Assembly (NCBI RefSeq): GCF_964187635.1
Contig: NZ_CAXLMO010000038.1
Coordinates: forward strand, 1 to 64,000
Direction of reading: 5' to 3'
Length of the DNA: 64,000 nucleotides
From: Seribacter sulfatis
GTDB taxonomy: Bacteria > Verrucomicrobiota > Verrucomicrobiia > Opitutales > Seribacteraceae
A program made the position numbers and the translations under genes. A model generated the notes under the pieces. That model was not told where the DNA came from. It did not search any database and saw only the letters and a program-made list of their open reading frames with translations. Position 1 is the stretch's first letter, and each line of letters starts with the position of its first letter. Shown piece by piece: positions 34,101-43,487 of this stretch.

Positions 34101-37100
34101 CCGTTACAGGATTAGACCAGACCTTGGGTACTTTAACTTGGGCAATTTCACAGCAGGCCCAAAATGGAACCGCATCGGTTACAGGAACCGGAACAACACC
34201 CACTTCCCTGAGCTATCAACCAGATGGTAATTTTTCTGGAACTGATTACTTTTTAGTTCAAGTTTTTGAATCTTTGGATCCAAATGCTTCGGACGTAATT
34301 CGAATTAATTTAAATGTTTTGCCAGTAGAGGATGATCCGGTTTTTAAGAGTTTGACCTCAGGGGTGGCCATCCAGGATTTCCTCTTTGACTATAATATCA
34401 CAACTTTTGATGCAGACCTTGGTACAAATGTAACGATTTCCTCTCTTGTTCCTTTACCTGGGTGGTTAAGCTTAAGTGATTTTGGGAATGGTTCGGCACG
34501 ATTGAGGGGCACACCTAATCAATACGACCTTGGTAATAACTTAATCGTGCTCGAAGTTCGCGATCAAACGAATCGATTTGCAGTTCAGGCTTTTATGCTT
34601 GTTGTTTTGGATGAAAACACCAATCCAGTCATCGCACAGGGAGAAACCACCACCTTTGTGCATACAGAGGATCTGGCTTGGAATGGAAGTTCGCTCATTT
34701 CCGCAACCGATATAGACGGACAATTCTTAAATTGGACTCTCAAATCGAGCCCATCCAATGGAAGTGCTCAAGTTTCTGGTCAGGGTTCATCGCCCCCTGT
34801 TTTAGACTATATTCCTGATTCAAACTTTTCAGGTTTGGATTCTTTTCAGGTTGAAGTCAGTGATGGAATTGGAAGTGATTTTATTACCATTAATTTAAAT
34901 ATCCAAAATGTTGACGATGCACCCGTTTTTTCGATTCTTCCCACCGATCAGGTTACGATCGATAACCAAAGTTTTGCCATTTCTCCAAAGGTATATGATG
35001 CAGATAGCCTAGTTGGAAGCGAGATTCAATTGACTGGTCCTGCATGGCTCGGAGTTTCCTCTTTTGATCGTTCCACCGGAGTTGTTCAATTGGCAGGAGT
35101 TCCTGGAGAAAGTGATGAAGGCAATTCATCCTTTTCTTTACTAATTACCGATTCAACTGGTTTACATAATTCCGCTGAATTTAAAGTTCAGGTGCGGGTT
35201 CTTAATTATGCACCATTAATCAATTCTGGTTCGGCGTTGGTATCGGTTACAATGATCGAGGATGATAATACAAGTTGGAGTGCACCCAATTTAGTTGGTG
35301 CTGATCACGAAACTTCTGCAAATGATTTAGTATGGTCTTCCACTAAGCCCAACTTTGGTTCCGTTTCCGTTTCGGGTACTGGTTCTAGTCCGGTTACTTT
35401 TGATTATTATCCTGACGGAAATTTTTCTGGCTCAGATTTCTTTACAGTTATGGTAACCGATGGGGGTGGGATTGAGGGATCACCTCCTAAATATGATACG
35501 ATTTTAGTGAATGTGGAAGTTTCTCCTGTAAACGACGCTCCGGTTTTTATTTCCACCCCAATGACGGACAGGAATGAATCTTATAGTTGGAACGATGAAT
35601 CAGTCTATATTTATCAGGTAAAAACCTATGACGCAGACTGGAATTATGAATGGCACACCATTGATCTAAATGTCAGTGGGAATCTACCGGAATGGTTAAC
35701 TTTTAAAGATGAGGGAAATGGTACCGGACTTCTTTATGGATTGGCTTCCGTCCAAGAGGAAGGAAATTATACTATTTCTCTTGAGGTTTTTGATTCCAAT
35801 CAAACTTCAACGATTCAGAATTTCACGCTGGAAATCAGAATCGATAATTACCCGCCAGTTTTTAAGTCAGTCAGCGAAGCGAACAAAACAATTTCTGAAT
35901 TAATTGTATATGTTGATGAGGATTCTAATCTAAGTAGTTCCCGGGGCGGATGGGTTGCCCCCTCTGACTACATAGCTGTAGACCCTGATCCGACAAAGCC
36001 ATCAGCAATGCCCCTGACTTGGACTTTGGCAGAAAATCCTAATAGTGGGGCAAGTGTAGTAGTTCAGGACTCACCTGATTTCGGTGTACTTGACAGGCAA
36101 CGACCTTATTTATTTTCTTATCTTCCCAGACATAATTTTTTTGGTGATGATATTATCAAGCTCAAAGTGAGCGATGGTAATCGAAGTTCTATCCTTCCTG
36201 TACGGGTAAAAGTAAGAGCTCTTCCTGATGCCCCCACTTTTACCACATCGTTTGACTCTGTATTAGTGGCAAAAGAAGGAGCTCAGTTCAGCTTGGATAT
36301 TTCAACTGTTGATCCTGATAATAGTCCGAGGACTATCAAGGTTTTTGGACTACCATCAGGGGGGAACTCATGGCTCAAGCTGGGTGACCAAAATAGTACC
36401 AATGGGAGTGCTCGCTTGTTTGGTGTTGCCCCTTCGCAAAGTAGTGGCGATCGATATCAACTTGCTTTTGTTGTTACCGATGAGACAGGTCTATTTTCAG
36501 TGCTCAATTGTCAACTTGTTGTGGATGGAAAGAATTTAAGCCCTGTAATTGACGCTGGTTCCTTCATGACCATTCGTTTCGATAGTAGTGGACAAGCACA
36601 TCCTTCTGATATCGCTCGATTATATGCAAGTGATCGCGAGGGAGAAAATCTTCTCTGGAGTCTGTCTCCCAATTCTTTACCCTCCTTTGGTACGGCATCT
36701 GTATCTGGGAATGGAACCTCAAATCCTCAGATTAAATACCTTCCTTATTCTTCTGTGCAAAAGGATCGCTTTGGGATAAGGGTATCCGATGGGGTAAGTT
36801 TTGATGCAATTGAAATTACTGCCATTATCGTTGAAAACTTCGATTCATTTGATGTTACTGAACCGACGATAACTTCCACATCAGCAGGGCTTATTTTCTC
36901 CGATCATTTTAAGATATCTAATCTGACCCGGAACTCGGTTACTCAAGCACTAATGCTTCAAGGTCCAGCATGGCTAAAAGTGAAAAAAGTGACATATGAT
37001 TTATTTAAGTTAGAGGGTATGGTTCCTGATAATGTTACTGGAGACTTTGCAATAAAACTTTCCTTTTTGGAAAATAATGAACGGAAAGCGCTCAAAGAGT

Positions 37101-40100
37101 ATACTTTGAAGGTTTTAAATATTTCTCCTCCTCAACTCAGTCTTAAAGGAGATCAATTTATTCAATTAAGCGTGGGGCAAACATTTTCAGACCCGGGTTA
37201 TCTTTCCACTGCTCAAGACGGTAGTGATTTAAATGACAGTGTTGAAGGTGCTGTAGATACAAGTCAAAAGGGTCTTTATCAAATTACTTACCGCTCGGAA
37301 GATTCTTCAGGGAATTTCTCAGAATTAAAAAGAACTGTTCAAGTTGTGGATCGAAATGACAGCGTTCGTATATCGAATATTACTTCAATCCTCCCAGTAG
37401 GACTTGATACTTTTGCAGTTTTAAAAAACGGATCTTTTTTACTTGGCTCTTCGTCTGAGTCGGAAGCAATAGTATCCAAATACGATAATTATGTAGAGCT
37501 CTCCCATCCAATTCACACACTAAGATTTAAAGCACAGAAAATTTCGATTGAACAAATTCTGGAGCTAAAAGACGGAGGTTTTTCAGTCTGTGGCGTCTTT
37601 CGTGGGAATTTAGAATTTGGTAAGAACTTAGTGACTTCGAAAGGAAATCATAATGTTTTTATTCTGAGACTAGATAATAATTTCAAACATGTTTGGTTAA
37701 AGACTATTTCCTGTTCCTCTACCTTGTCTAATTTAGAACAAATGGAAACTATCGATCAATCCATTCAAATTGCGGGAAACTTTCGAGAACAACTTAAACT
37801 CAATTCCCAAAATTGGAATGCACAGGGTGAGAGCGATAATTTTGTCATGAAATTATCAGATTCCGGAGAGTTGATATGGCTCAAGACTTATGGAGGTGAG
37901 GGAACGGAGGAAATGGTCGGGATGGGAGCATTATCAGATGGATCTTTTGTTACAGTAAGCAATTCAGTGAAAGAAAACTCTCCGTCCTATTCTACTTTAG
38001 TTAAATTCAGCAAAGACGGAGTCGTAACCGGAGGGAAGTCCTTCCCCAATGTTAACTTGAATCAGTCGCTCGGTCTTGAATGTATAAATGATTCACTATT
38101 GGTTGTTGGGCAATTTGAAACTCAACTAGTCATTGATTCTATGGCAATTTCTTCCAGTTCCCTTTCGAGTGGGTTTACTTTATCCTTTAATTCTGATCTC
38201 GAATTAAATTGGATGAAATCCTTTTCTTCTACTGGAAGTACTTCTGTACGGGAAGTCCAGACAGATCGATTTGGATATCCAATTGTTGTTTTAAATTACG
38301 ATGGGAACTTGTCGATTCCTGGCAGTTCGCTCATTCATGAAGCGTTAGGATTGAATGATTTGATGCTTATTAAATTAGACCCAATTACCGGAGCAATCAT
38401 TTGGGAAGAACCAATCAGCACAGCAGGGAATGATCTTGTCAAAGAGTTTCAAGTCGGTCCATTTGGAACTATCTTATTAGGGGCTTCTTTCACTTCGCCA
38501 TTTAGCTTAAACGAATTTTCATATTCTGTGGGAAATCAGTTTTTGGTCCAAGTTGAATCTATTCTGGGGAAACCGACTTTTACTTCCTTTTCTAATTTGA
38601 ATCTTCAGGGAAATACTTTTTTTCATCAGGAAATTAAAGTTCTCAATCAACCGTTTGTCCGAATGGAGTTAATTGAATCTCCTCCGTGGATGAATTTTCA
38701 AGATAACTTAAATGGAACAGGCATGCTTGGTGGTGTTCCATCTAGTACGATTTCCAGTACTGGAAATGTAAAGGTTCGAGCATACAATGGAGATGGTGGT
38801 ATTTCTGATTTAGATTTTAATTATTCTGTTACAAGTAATCCCGAAGCAATAATTTCTAATCAAACATTACCCTCTTTTTCTTCTGCGCTTAATTTTGGTA
38901 AAGAAGTCAATATTTCTTCTACTACTCCTTCATCAGATGGAAAATACTTGATCGGTGGTACCTTTTCTCAATCAGTTAAATTAGGGCAAACTATTCTTCG
39001 CAGCCAAGGCCAAAAAGATGGCTTTGTCGCAAAGGTTTCTTTGAGTGGAAATATAGATCGTTCGGTACAATTGATCAGTTCAGGTGATTTATCTGTAGGC
39101 TCTACGATTCTTGGACTCGATGGCGAAATTTATATTATTGGAGACTTTAGCGGAGATCTTCAAATTGGTCCTTTTAGTATTAAGTCTTCGGGTGGATATG
39201 ACTTATATGTGGCTCAATGGTCAGAAGATGGATCTTTGAAAAACCTGAGCTCAATTGGAAGCTCCTCCAATGAGTACTTTCAGGAAGCTTGCTTTTTTCA
39301 AAATAGTCTTTTTTTGACAGGACAATTTGACGGAATTTTCTCCCATGGTGCTTACTCTGTTAATTCAAATGGAGGAAAAGACGGCTTTGTTTTAGAAGTC
39401 CCCTCGATTGATATCTCTTCTGCTACCTGGTTACAAAGCTTTGGAGGAATTGAAGACGACAGGGTTGATGCTCTTGCTATTTCATCAATGGGCAAAATTT
39501 TCCTTGCTGGTTCTTATCAAGGAACTTCTTCTTTTGGAGATATTACCCTTCAATCACTTGGTCTGTCCGATTGCTTTGTCGGGGAACTCAATAATAAGGG
39601 AATTTGGCAAAATATTTACTCTGGTGGCGGAGAAGGAGCAGATGAGGTCAATGGCCTCTACATTCAAAAAGAAAACCGGGTAGTGATTGCTGGTAATTTT
39701 CGAAACTCGATGAGTTGGGGAAATCGAGAAGTGATAAGTAACGGGAAGCAGGATGGTTTTATTGCTGTTCTTACTGATAAAGGAAATTGTATTTCCTTCA
39801 ATGCCTACGGGGGTACTGGAAATGATTCAATTGACTCAATTCAGAAAAATTCGATTCACTCTTATTTTGTTGGTTCCTTCTCCAATGAAATAAAATTGGG
39901 TGAAAAAACATTCTCAACATCCGGTAAGAAAGATTCTTTCTTAGCAAAGCTCAACCAAGAGGGTACTAGTGTAATTGATGCCGTGCAGATCGGAGGGGCA
40001 GGAGATGACTTAATGAAATCTATTACCAGTGCATTTTCTGGGCATATACTGACTACAGGAATAACTACTGGAATAATGGACTCAAGTGGATCTTTATCCA

Positions 40101-41059
40101 CCGCGGAGAACGGATCTCTTAATTCGTATATCGCACTATGGGGACCCAGCCAGTTTATTCCCATTCTTTCTCCTACACCTAAAAAAAGCATTCCTACATC
40201 CAGTATGTATCGTTACGCATTCAACTCTGGACCTTGGCCGAGTGGGACCGAGGTGGCCCTCAATATTGTGCAAAAGCCGGATTGGTTAAATATAGACCTT
40301 TTTACGGATGGCAGTGGTTTAGTTTGGGGAAAAAGTCCAACTACAGATAGTCCCGATGTAACAACGGTGAGATTTGATATTAATTCGACCAGCCTTCCGG
40401 GACTGACCGCTGAATGGCAGGTCAAAGTTTTAGCGAAAGGAAGTGCTTTCTCTATTCTTGGAAACCCAGTTTTGAATGGAGTTCAATTTGAACCATACCG
40501 CTCCGAATTCATACTTACCGGTTCATCGTTTGATAATATTTTAATAATACCCGAGGGTTTCCCAAAATGGTTACAATTAAACCGCATATCGAATAATCGA
40601 TTTGTGATCGAAGGAACACCATTAGAAAGAGACACTGGAACTTTTCCGATTCAGGTATTTGCCGACAAGTTCATCGATCAGAATTTTAGTTATCAAGAAA
40701 CTCTTGAATATTCCTTAACTGTTCAGACTAAAATGTCTCAAGAAGCAACCTTGACTAATTTGGGGGACTGGAAAACAAATTGGTTAGGCTATTTTAATAC
40801 ATTTGATAATTCATGGACTTATCACGAAGATTTTTTATGGATCTATTTAGTGGCTGGTACCCAATCCGATAATATCTGGTTTTGGACTGAAAGATGGGGA
40901 TGGTCCTGGACCAATACAGAAAATTGGGACGCCACTAAGGGGGAGGGCTATTTATACAACTCTTTGCTTTCGGACTGGTTGTTTTTTAGAAGAAAGCAAG
41001 ATAACGTACCATCTGCTGTTTACCACTACAGTTTGAAGAAATGGCTTTCCTATGAATGA
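31193..41059 (+). CDS. Giant secreted multidomain surface protein (about 3,288 residues)
   Basis: Signal peptide in the first 40 residues. By eye: seven FG-GAP-like repeats (about 165-520; FGQSVAI, FGHALEV, FGWDISA, FGYSLNL, FGYSVSL, FFSSDLK, GFLSIAL); about seven alternating cadherin-like (Y-x-PDGNFSGxDxF) and He_PIG/Ig-like modules (about 530-1,980); a DUF5011-like Ig domain (about 1,981-2,050); two further seven-repeat propeller-like sections (about 2,065-2,460 and 2,570-2,985) separated by an Ig-like module; two more Ig-like modules; and a Trp-rich tail of about 100 residues (WLGYFNTFDNSWTYHED...WFWTERWGWSWT). Very Asn/Ser-rich with many Asp pairs that may bind calcium. Likely adhesion or matrix function, inferred. 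Confidence 0.88.
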   Translation: MFVRLPIFARWSNCILVFCKRLLVCLFLLFLSQHRGYSSNQDGSMNQTYSVDWNGTVFLVSGDGFLNSSFPTLSLYENNYYVFNNNSTGEFRFSVGEDNNTQYSSLDVWNNGSYSSDEYLLYSPELNSSRILYYFNPEDNASVGQINISPHDSQFFHPQVNVTSFKFGQSVAINDWNQTIIGSPGETISHDGAIHVFNKEVNGSYSYLEEIVPPVLGQNGQFGHALEVENQFLFVSSPDSSTYSGLVDVFTRESNGSYGFTESLNTFADNLDSFGWDISASGNYLAVSSRQSINNGGGKISIFENNGTNWGNVTVLRADDNQSNDEFGYSLNLSGSRLLVGAPKADANGTDSGAAYIFEQNGSGWNQTAKLSPSGLSAGDEFGYSVSLANNLAFVGARQKDGNRTNAGAVYIFHLNGLNWEQVSIIYPPQDQSNQFFSSDLKVNSDILAVSSPSQGEGYVYLYRVENNGSNISLISSLGLDEANSTDQGFLSIALKNGTAIVGIPGDSTFADVGGGALAFHNDAWQMKVLPELAPIIDHNASRNHTIAEDSGIYQYDFNGSHPFDSNLIWSLSLHPDGNASFDLNSTTGMFSYTPDGNFSGIHEFQATLSNENYFDVVDFNVTVTPVQDAPIFITTSLPSGMEGDDYNQTISVFDADDDDNLSLSYNSALVGLNVSGFNIVGVPDAGSANGQAYQDYNVTLSLNDGNVSVQGIFDIRILKRNNPPQIWVNGDSNLSVLPDITLSEDFNETTWYASLPFLDYNDSDGHLVDLNVTVYPTYGNLTWDINATDLNRSISYTPLVPHFNGTDSFTMILRDIEGEGNKSTVLTFNLVVSPVNDPPVISSVPSSTVVNEGDMFHYPLVLLDPDLSDVGSTEVLNVTVENLPPSGWLEYNSTTQILSGTPSWSDYEDAGPRLIVIKVFDHAGLEDTQAFTLQVIPDNYPPVITQGATFSTSLNEDSVLNTWSGLDLSVTGLDQTLGTLTWAISQQAQNGTASVTGTGTTPTSLSYQPDGNFSGTDYFLVQVFESLDPNASDVIRINLNVLPVEDDPVFKSLTSGVAIQDFLFDYNITTFDADLGTNVTISSLVPLPGWLSLSDFGNGSARLRGTPNQYDLGNNLIVLEVRDQTNRFAVQAFMLVVLDENTNPVIAQGETTTFVHTEDLAWNGSSLISATDIDGQFLNWTLKSSPSNGSAQVSGQGSSPPVLDYIPDSNFSGLDSFQVEVSDGIGSDFITINLNIQNVDDAPVFSILPTDQVTIDNQSFAISPKVYDADSLVGSEIQLTGPAWLGVSSFDRSTGVVQLAGVPGESDEGNSSFSLLITDSTGLHNSAEFKVQVRVLNYAPLINSGSALVSVTMIEDDNTSWSAPNLVGADHETSANDLVWSSTKPNFGSVSVSGTGSSPVTFDYYPDGNFSGSDFFTVMVTDGGGIEGSPPKYDTILVNVEVSPVNDAPVFISTPMTDRNESYSWNDESVYIYQVKTYDADWNYEWHTIDLNVSGNLPEWLTFKDEGNGTGLLYGLASVQEEGNYTISLEVFDSNQTSTIQNFTLEIRIDNYPPVFKSVSEANKTISELIVYVDEDSNLSSSRGGWVAPSDYIAVDPDPTKPSAMPLTWTLAENPNSGASVVVQDSPDFGVLDRQRPYLFSYLPRHNFFGDDIIKLKVSDGNRSSILPVRVKVRALPDAPTFTTSFDSVLVAKEGAQFSLDISTVDPDNSPRTIKVFGLPSGGNSWLKLGDQNSTNGSARLFGVAPSQSSGDRYQLAFVVTDETGLFSVLNCQLVVDGKNLSPVIDAGSFMTIRFDSSGQAHPSDIARLYASDREGENLLWSLSPNSLPSFGTASVSGNGTSNPQIKYLPYSSVQKDRFGIRVSDGVSFDAIEITAIIVENFDSFDVTEPTITSTSAGLIFSDHFKISNLTRNSVTQALMLQGPAWLKVKKVTYDLFKLEGMVPDNVTGDFAIKLSFLENNERKALKEYTLKVLNISPPQLSLKGDQFIQLSVGQTFSDPGYLSTAQDGSDLNDSVEGAVDTSQKGLYQITYRSEDSSGNFSELKRTVQVVDRNDSVRISNITSILPVGLDTFAVLKNGSFLLGSSSESEAIVSKYDNYVELSHPIHTLRFKAQKISIEQILELKDGGFSVCGVFRGNLEFGKNLVTSKGNHNVFILRLDNNFKHVWLKTISCSSTLSNLEQMETIDQSIQIAGNFREQLKLNSQNWNAQGESDNFVMKLSDSGELIWLKTYGGEGTEEMVGMGALSDGSFVTVSNSVKENSPSYSTLVKFSKDGVVTGGKSFPNVNLNQSLGLECINDSLLVVGQFETQLVIDSMAISSSSLSSGFTLSFNSDLELNWMKSFSSTGSTSVREVQTDRFGYPIVVLNYDGNLSIPGSSLIHEALGLNDLMLIKLDPITGAIIWEEPISTAGNDLVKEFQVGPFGTILLGASFTSPFSLNEFSYSVGNQFLVQVESILGKPTFTSFSNLNLQGNTFFHQEIKVLNQPFVRMELIESPPWMNFQDNLNGTGMLGGVPSSTISSTGNVKVRAYNGDGGISDLDFNYSVTSNPEAIISNQTLPSFSSALNFGKEVNISSTTPSSDGKYLIGGTFSQSVKLGQTILRSQGQKDGFVAKVSLSGNIDRSVQLISSGDLSVGSTILGLDGEIYIIGDFSGDLQIGPFSIKSSGGYDLYVAQWSEDGSLKNLSSIGSSSNEYFQEACFFQNSLFLTGQFDGIFSHGAYSVNSNGGKDGFVLEVPSIDISSATWLQSFGGIEDDRVDALAISSMGKIFLAGSYQGTSSFGDITLQSLGLSDCFVGELNNKGIWQNIYSGGGEGADEVNGLYIQKENRVVIAGNFRNSMSWGNREVISNGKQDGFIAVLTDKGNCISFNAYGGTGNDSIDSIQKNSIHSYFVGSFSNEIKLGEKTFSTSGKKDSFLAKLNQEGTSVIDAVQIGGAGDDLMKSITSAFSGHILTTGITTGIMDSSGSLSTAENGSLNSYIALWGPSQFIPILSPTPKKSIPTSSMYRYAFNSGPWPSGTEVALNIVQKPDWLNIDLFTDGSGLVWGKSPTTDSPDVTTVRFDINSTSLPGLTAEWQVKVLAKGSAFSILGNPVLNGVQFEPYRSEFILTGSSFDNILIIPEGFPKWLQLNRISNNRFVIEGTPLERDTGTFPIQVFADKFIDQNFSYQETLEYSLTVQTKMSQEATLTNLGDWKTNWLGYFNTFDNSWTYHEDFLWIYLVAGTQSDNIWFWTERWGWSWTNTENWDATKGEGYLYNSLLSDWLFFRRKQDNVPSAVYHYSLKKWLSYE

Positions 41060-41094
41060 AAGCGATTACATGCCTCGCTAAGCAATTTGTATTT

Positions 41095-43017
41095 TTAAGC
41101 AAATATTGGAGCAGACAACTGATCTTCGATTAAGAGAAATGCCTCGATCGATTTCGTTAGACTTTCTTGATCCAGTCCTACTTTACTTCTTAATTCATGA
41201 ACCGAGTTTCCGTGTTCAATGAATTGATCAGGCCAACCAAATCGTTTAACCGCAGTTGTGGTATTATTCTTTTCAAACACCTCAAGAATACTAGACCCGA
41301 ATCCACCCATGAGAACATTATCTTCAAGCGTAACGATATATTGGTGAGATTCTGCATGTTTGAGTAAGTTTTCTTCGTCTAGGGGTTTGATAAACCGTGC
41401 ATTTACCACTGAGATTTTAATTCCGTATTTCTCTAACAAGTGATCGGCAATATGCAGTGCGGTTTGAACAAAATCCCCAATCGCCCAAATCGAGCAGGTA
41501 GTACCTTCCCTTAGAATTTCAGCTTTTCCGATTTCAAGAGGGACGGGTTTATCCTTTCGCTTAACGCCTACTCCTTCTCCGCGAGGATATCGGACAAAGG
41601 AGGGAGATCCAGAGGTTATACCGGTCGCCATCATGTCCTGTAATTCGTCCTCGTCCTTGGGTTGCATAATAATTCCATTTGGTATGCAGCGCAGGTAGGA
41701 TATATCAAATAACCCATGATGGGTGGGGCCATCATTAGGAGACAGTCCGGCACGGTCTAAGCAGAAAGTAACTGGAAGGTTTTGTAAGCAGACATCATGA
41801 ATAATTGGGTCATAAGCCCTTTGTAAAAAAGTGGAGTATATTGCACATACCGGAAGTTTACCTCCAGTTGCCATACCAGCTGCTAAGAGGACTGCATGCT
41901 CTTCAGCAATACCCACATCAAAGAAGCGTTCCGGAATTGCCTTGTGCAGGGCGTCCAATCCAGTACCGCTTGGCATTGCTGCAGTAATACCGACAATATT
42001 TTCATTCTCTGCGGCCAATTTGGATAGGCATTCTCCAAATACATCTTGGTATTTGGGCGGAGAAGTGGGAGAGGAGGGTTTACTTTGTCCTGTTTGCTTG
42101 TCAAAAGGTCCGGATCCATGCCATTTTTCCGGTTCTTCCAACGCCACGGGAAACCCTTTTCCCTTTTGGGTAAGAAGGTGAAGAACAATGGGTTCGTCGG
42201 AAGTTTTGGCAAATTCAAAAAAGCGAACTAACGACTGTACATCGTGTCCGTCAATTGGACCGAGGTAACGGATGCCCAGTTTCTCAAAAATACTTGAGGG
42301 TGCAATTAATTCTTTTGTGTCTCGCTTCGCCTTCGATAGAAATTTCATCAGTGAAGGACCACCGGGAACTTGAGTGAGGAAACTTTCCGCGTCTTTGTGT
42401 AATCGAGTGTAAGCGGGATTGGTTATTAATTCGTTGAAATACTTGGAAAACGCACCCACATTTTTGGCGATTGACCACTCATTATCATTCAAAATTAATA
42501 TGAACCGTTTAGTCGAACTGGCAATGTTGTTCAAAGCCTCCAAAGTAATTCCACAGGTAAATGCGGCATCACCGGCTACCGCAACAACATGTTCGTCCTT
42601 TTGATTAAGGTCACGTGCAATGCAACGTCCAAGAGCGGCAGAAAGGGCAGTGCCTGCATGACCGGCTCCAAATGCATCGTGCTTGCTTTCTTCCCGGGAA
42701 AGAAATCCACTTAATCCGTTTGATTGACGAATTTTTTCAAACCGCTCGTCATTTCGTCCGGTAAGTAGCTTGTGAACATATCCTTGGTGGGAAACATCCC
42801 AAAAGAAAGAATCCTGTGGAGTATCAAAGGCAAGATGCAAGGCAACAGTTAATTCGACCACGCCAAGGTTGGGACCAACATGCCCTCCGTTTTGAGAAGT
42901 AGCATCAATAATTCTGTTTCGAATTTCTTGGCAAAGAATTTCGATCTGTTCGTAATCGAGCTTTTTTAAATCAGCTGGACTTGATATTTCTTTTAAAATC
43001 TCAGAATTATTTTCCAT
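41095..43017 (-). CDS. dxs: 1-deoxy-D-xylulose-5-phosphate synthase
   Basis: First step of the MEP isoprenoid pathway: thiamine-diphosphate-dependent condensation of pyruvate and glyceraldehyde-3-phosphate. 640 residues from ATG 43017, which overlaps the xseB stop by one base; a GTG one codon earlier is possible. Motifs include GHVGPNLGVVELT, WDVSHQGYVHKLLTGR, the TPP-binding GDAAFTCG...NDNEWSI, and DVGIAEEHAVLLAAG and CLDRAGLSPNDGPTHHG. Slightly longer than usual. xseB and dxs are often adjacent, normally with ispA between them; ispA is missing here. Confidence 0.96.
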   Translation of the reverse strand: MENNSEILKEISSPADLKKLDYEQIEILCQEIRNRIIDATSQNGGHVGPNLGVVELTVALHLAFDTPQDSFFWDVSHQGYVHKLLTGRNDERFEKIRQSNGLSGFLSREESKHDAFGAGHAGTALSAALGRCIARDLNQKDEHVVAVAGDAAFTCGITLEALNNIASSTKRFILILNDNEWSIAKNVGAFSKYFNELITNPAYTRLHKDAESFLTQVPGGPSLMKFLSKAKRDTKELIAPSSIFEKLGIRYLGPIDGHDVQSLVRFFEFAKTSDEPIVLHLLTQKGKGFPVALEEPEKWHGSGPFDKQTGQSKPSSPTSPPKYQDVFGECLSKLAAENENIVGITAAMPSGTGLDALHKAIPERFFDVGIAEEHAVLLAAGMATGGKLPVCAIYSTFLQRAYDPIIHDVCLQNLPVTFCLDRAGLSPNDGPTHHGLFDISYLRCIPNGIIMQPKDEDELQDMMATGITSGSPSFVRYPRGEGVGVKRKDKPVPLEIGKAEILREGTTCSIWAIGDFVQTALHIADHLLEKYGIKISVVNARFIKPLDEENLLKHAESHQYIVTLEDNVLMGGFGSSILEVFEKNNTTTAVKRFGWPDQFIEHGNSVHELRSKVGLDQESLTKSIEAFLLIEDQLSAPIFA

Positions 43018-43271
43018 CACACCATGTCCTCAAAATCTTTTTTGATTAATTCTTTGTCCTTTTCCTGAACTTCTTTGATGTTCATTTCTGCAGCCTCTAT
43101 TTTTTCTCGGCAAAGTTTTAACATTTTCACGCCAGTTTGGTAGTGCGTAATTAAAGAGTCGAGTGGAGCCTCACCGGACTCCATACGTTGAATGATTTCT
43201 TCAAGGTTTGCCAAGGCCTGTTCGAAAGAAAGCTCTTCTTGAGCTGCGGACTGTTTTTCAGGAGTTCCCAT
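43017..43271 (-). CDS. xseB: Exodeoxyribonuclease VII small subunit
   Basis: 84 residues. The family signature LSFEQALANLEEIIQRMESGEAPLDSLITHYQTGVKMLKLCREKIEAAEMNI is intact. It partners XseA to degrade single-stranded DNA; xseA is not in the window. TGATG overlap with dxs implies co-translation. A/T-rich 215-nt region upstream, divergent from the Ste24-type protease gene. Confidence 0.92.
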   Translation of the reverse strand: MGTPEKQSAAQEELSFEQALANLEEIIQRMESGEAPLDSLITHYQTGVKMLKLCREKIEAAEMNIKEVQEKDKELIKKDFEDMV

Positions 43272-43342
43272 TTTATATGAATTTTTCTATAGCATTTTTA
43301 CTTAATCGCAATTCAAATAGAATTAGTTGAACATCGGCATGG

Positions 43343-43372
43343 TTGGAAAAATACTAAAGTAGTTTTTTCCAA
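43343..43372. other. Long hairpin in the xseB / Ste24-type divergent intergenic region
   Basis: Arms TTGGAAAAATACT and AGTA-GT-TTTTTCCAA form about 13 bp with a 2-nt bulge and a 2-nt apex. It lies between divergent genes, where a terminator is not expected, and the plus-strand 3' arm contains TTTTTT. It could mark the end of an unannotated small transcript or be a regulator site. No CDS was found in the 215-nt gap. Confidence 0.35.
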
Positions 43373-43487
43373 ATGCTGATCGCTTTCTTTTTATTTTCCA
43401 ACAATGTAATTGCAATCACGCTTACTATTATCACGACGAACTGAGAAAGAGTTTTTGGGGGCTCTATAGTCGACAACTTTAAATTGA

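Noticed and set aside
39408..39683. Alternative-frame ORF inside the giant gene
   Set aside because: Embedded in continuous repeat coding sequence; composition typical of a shifted frame.
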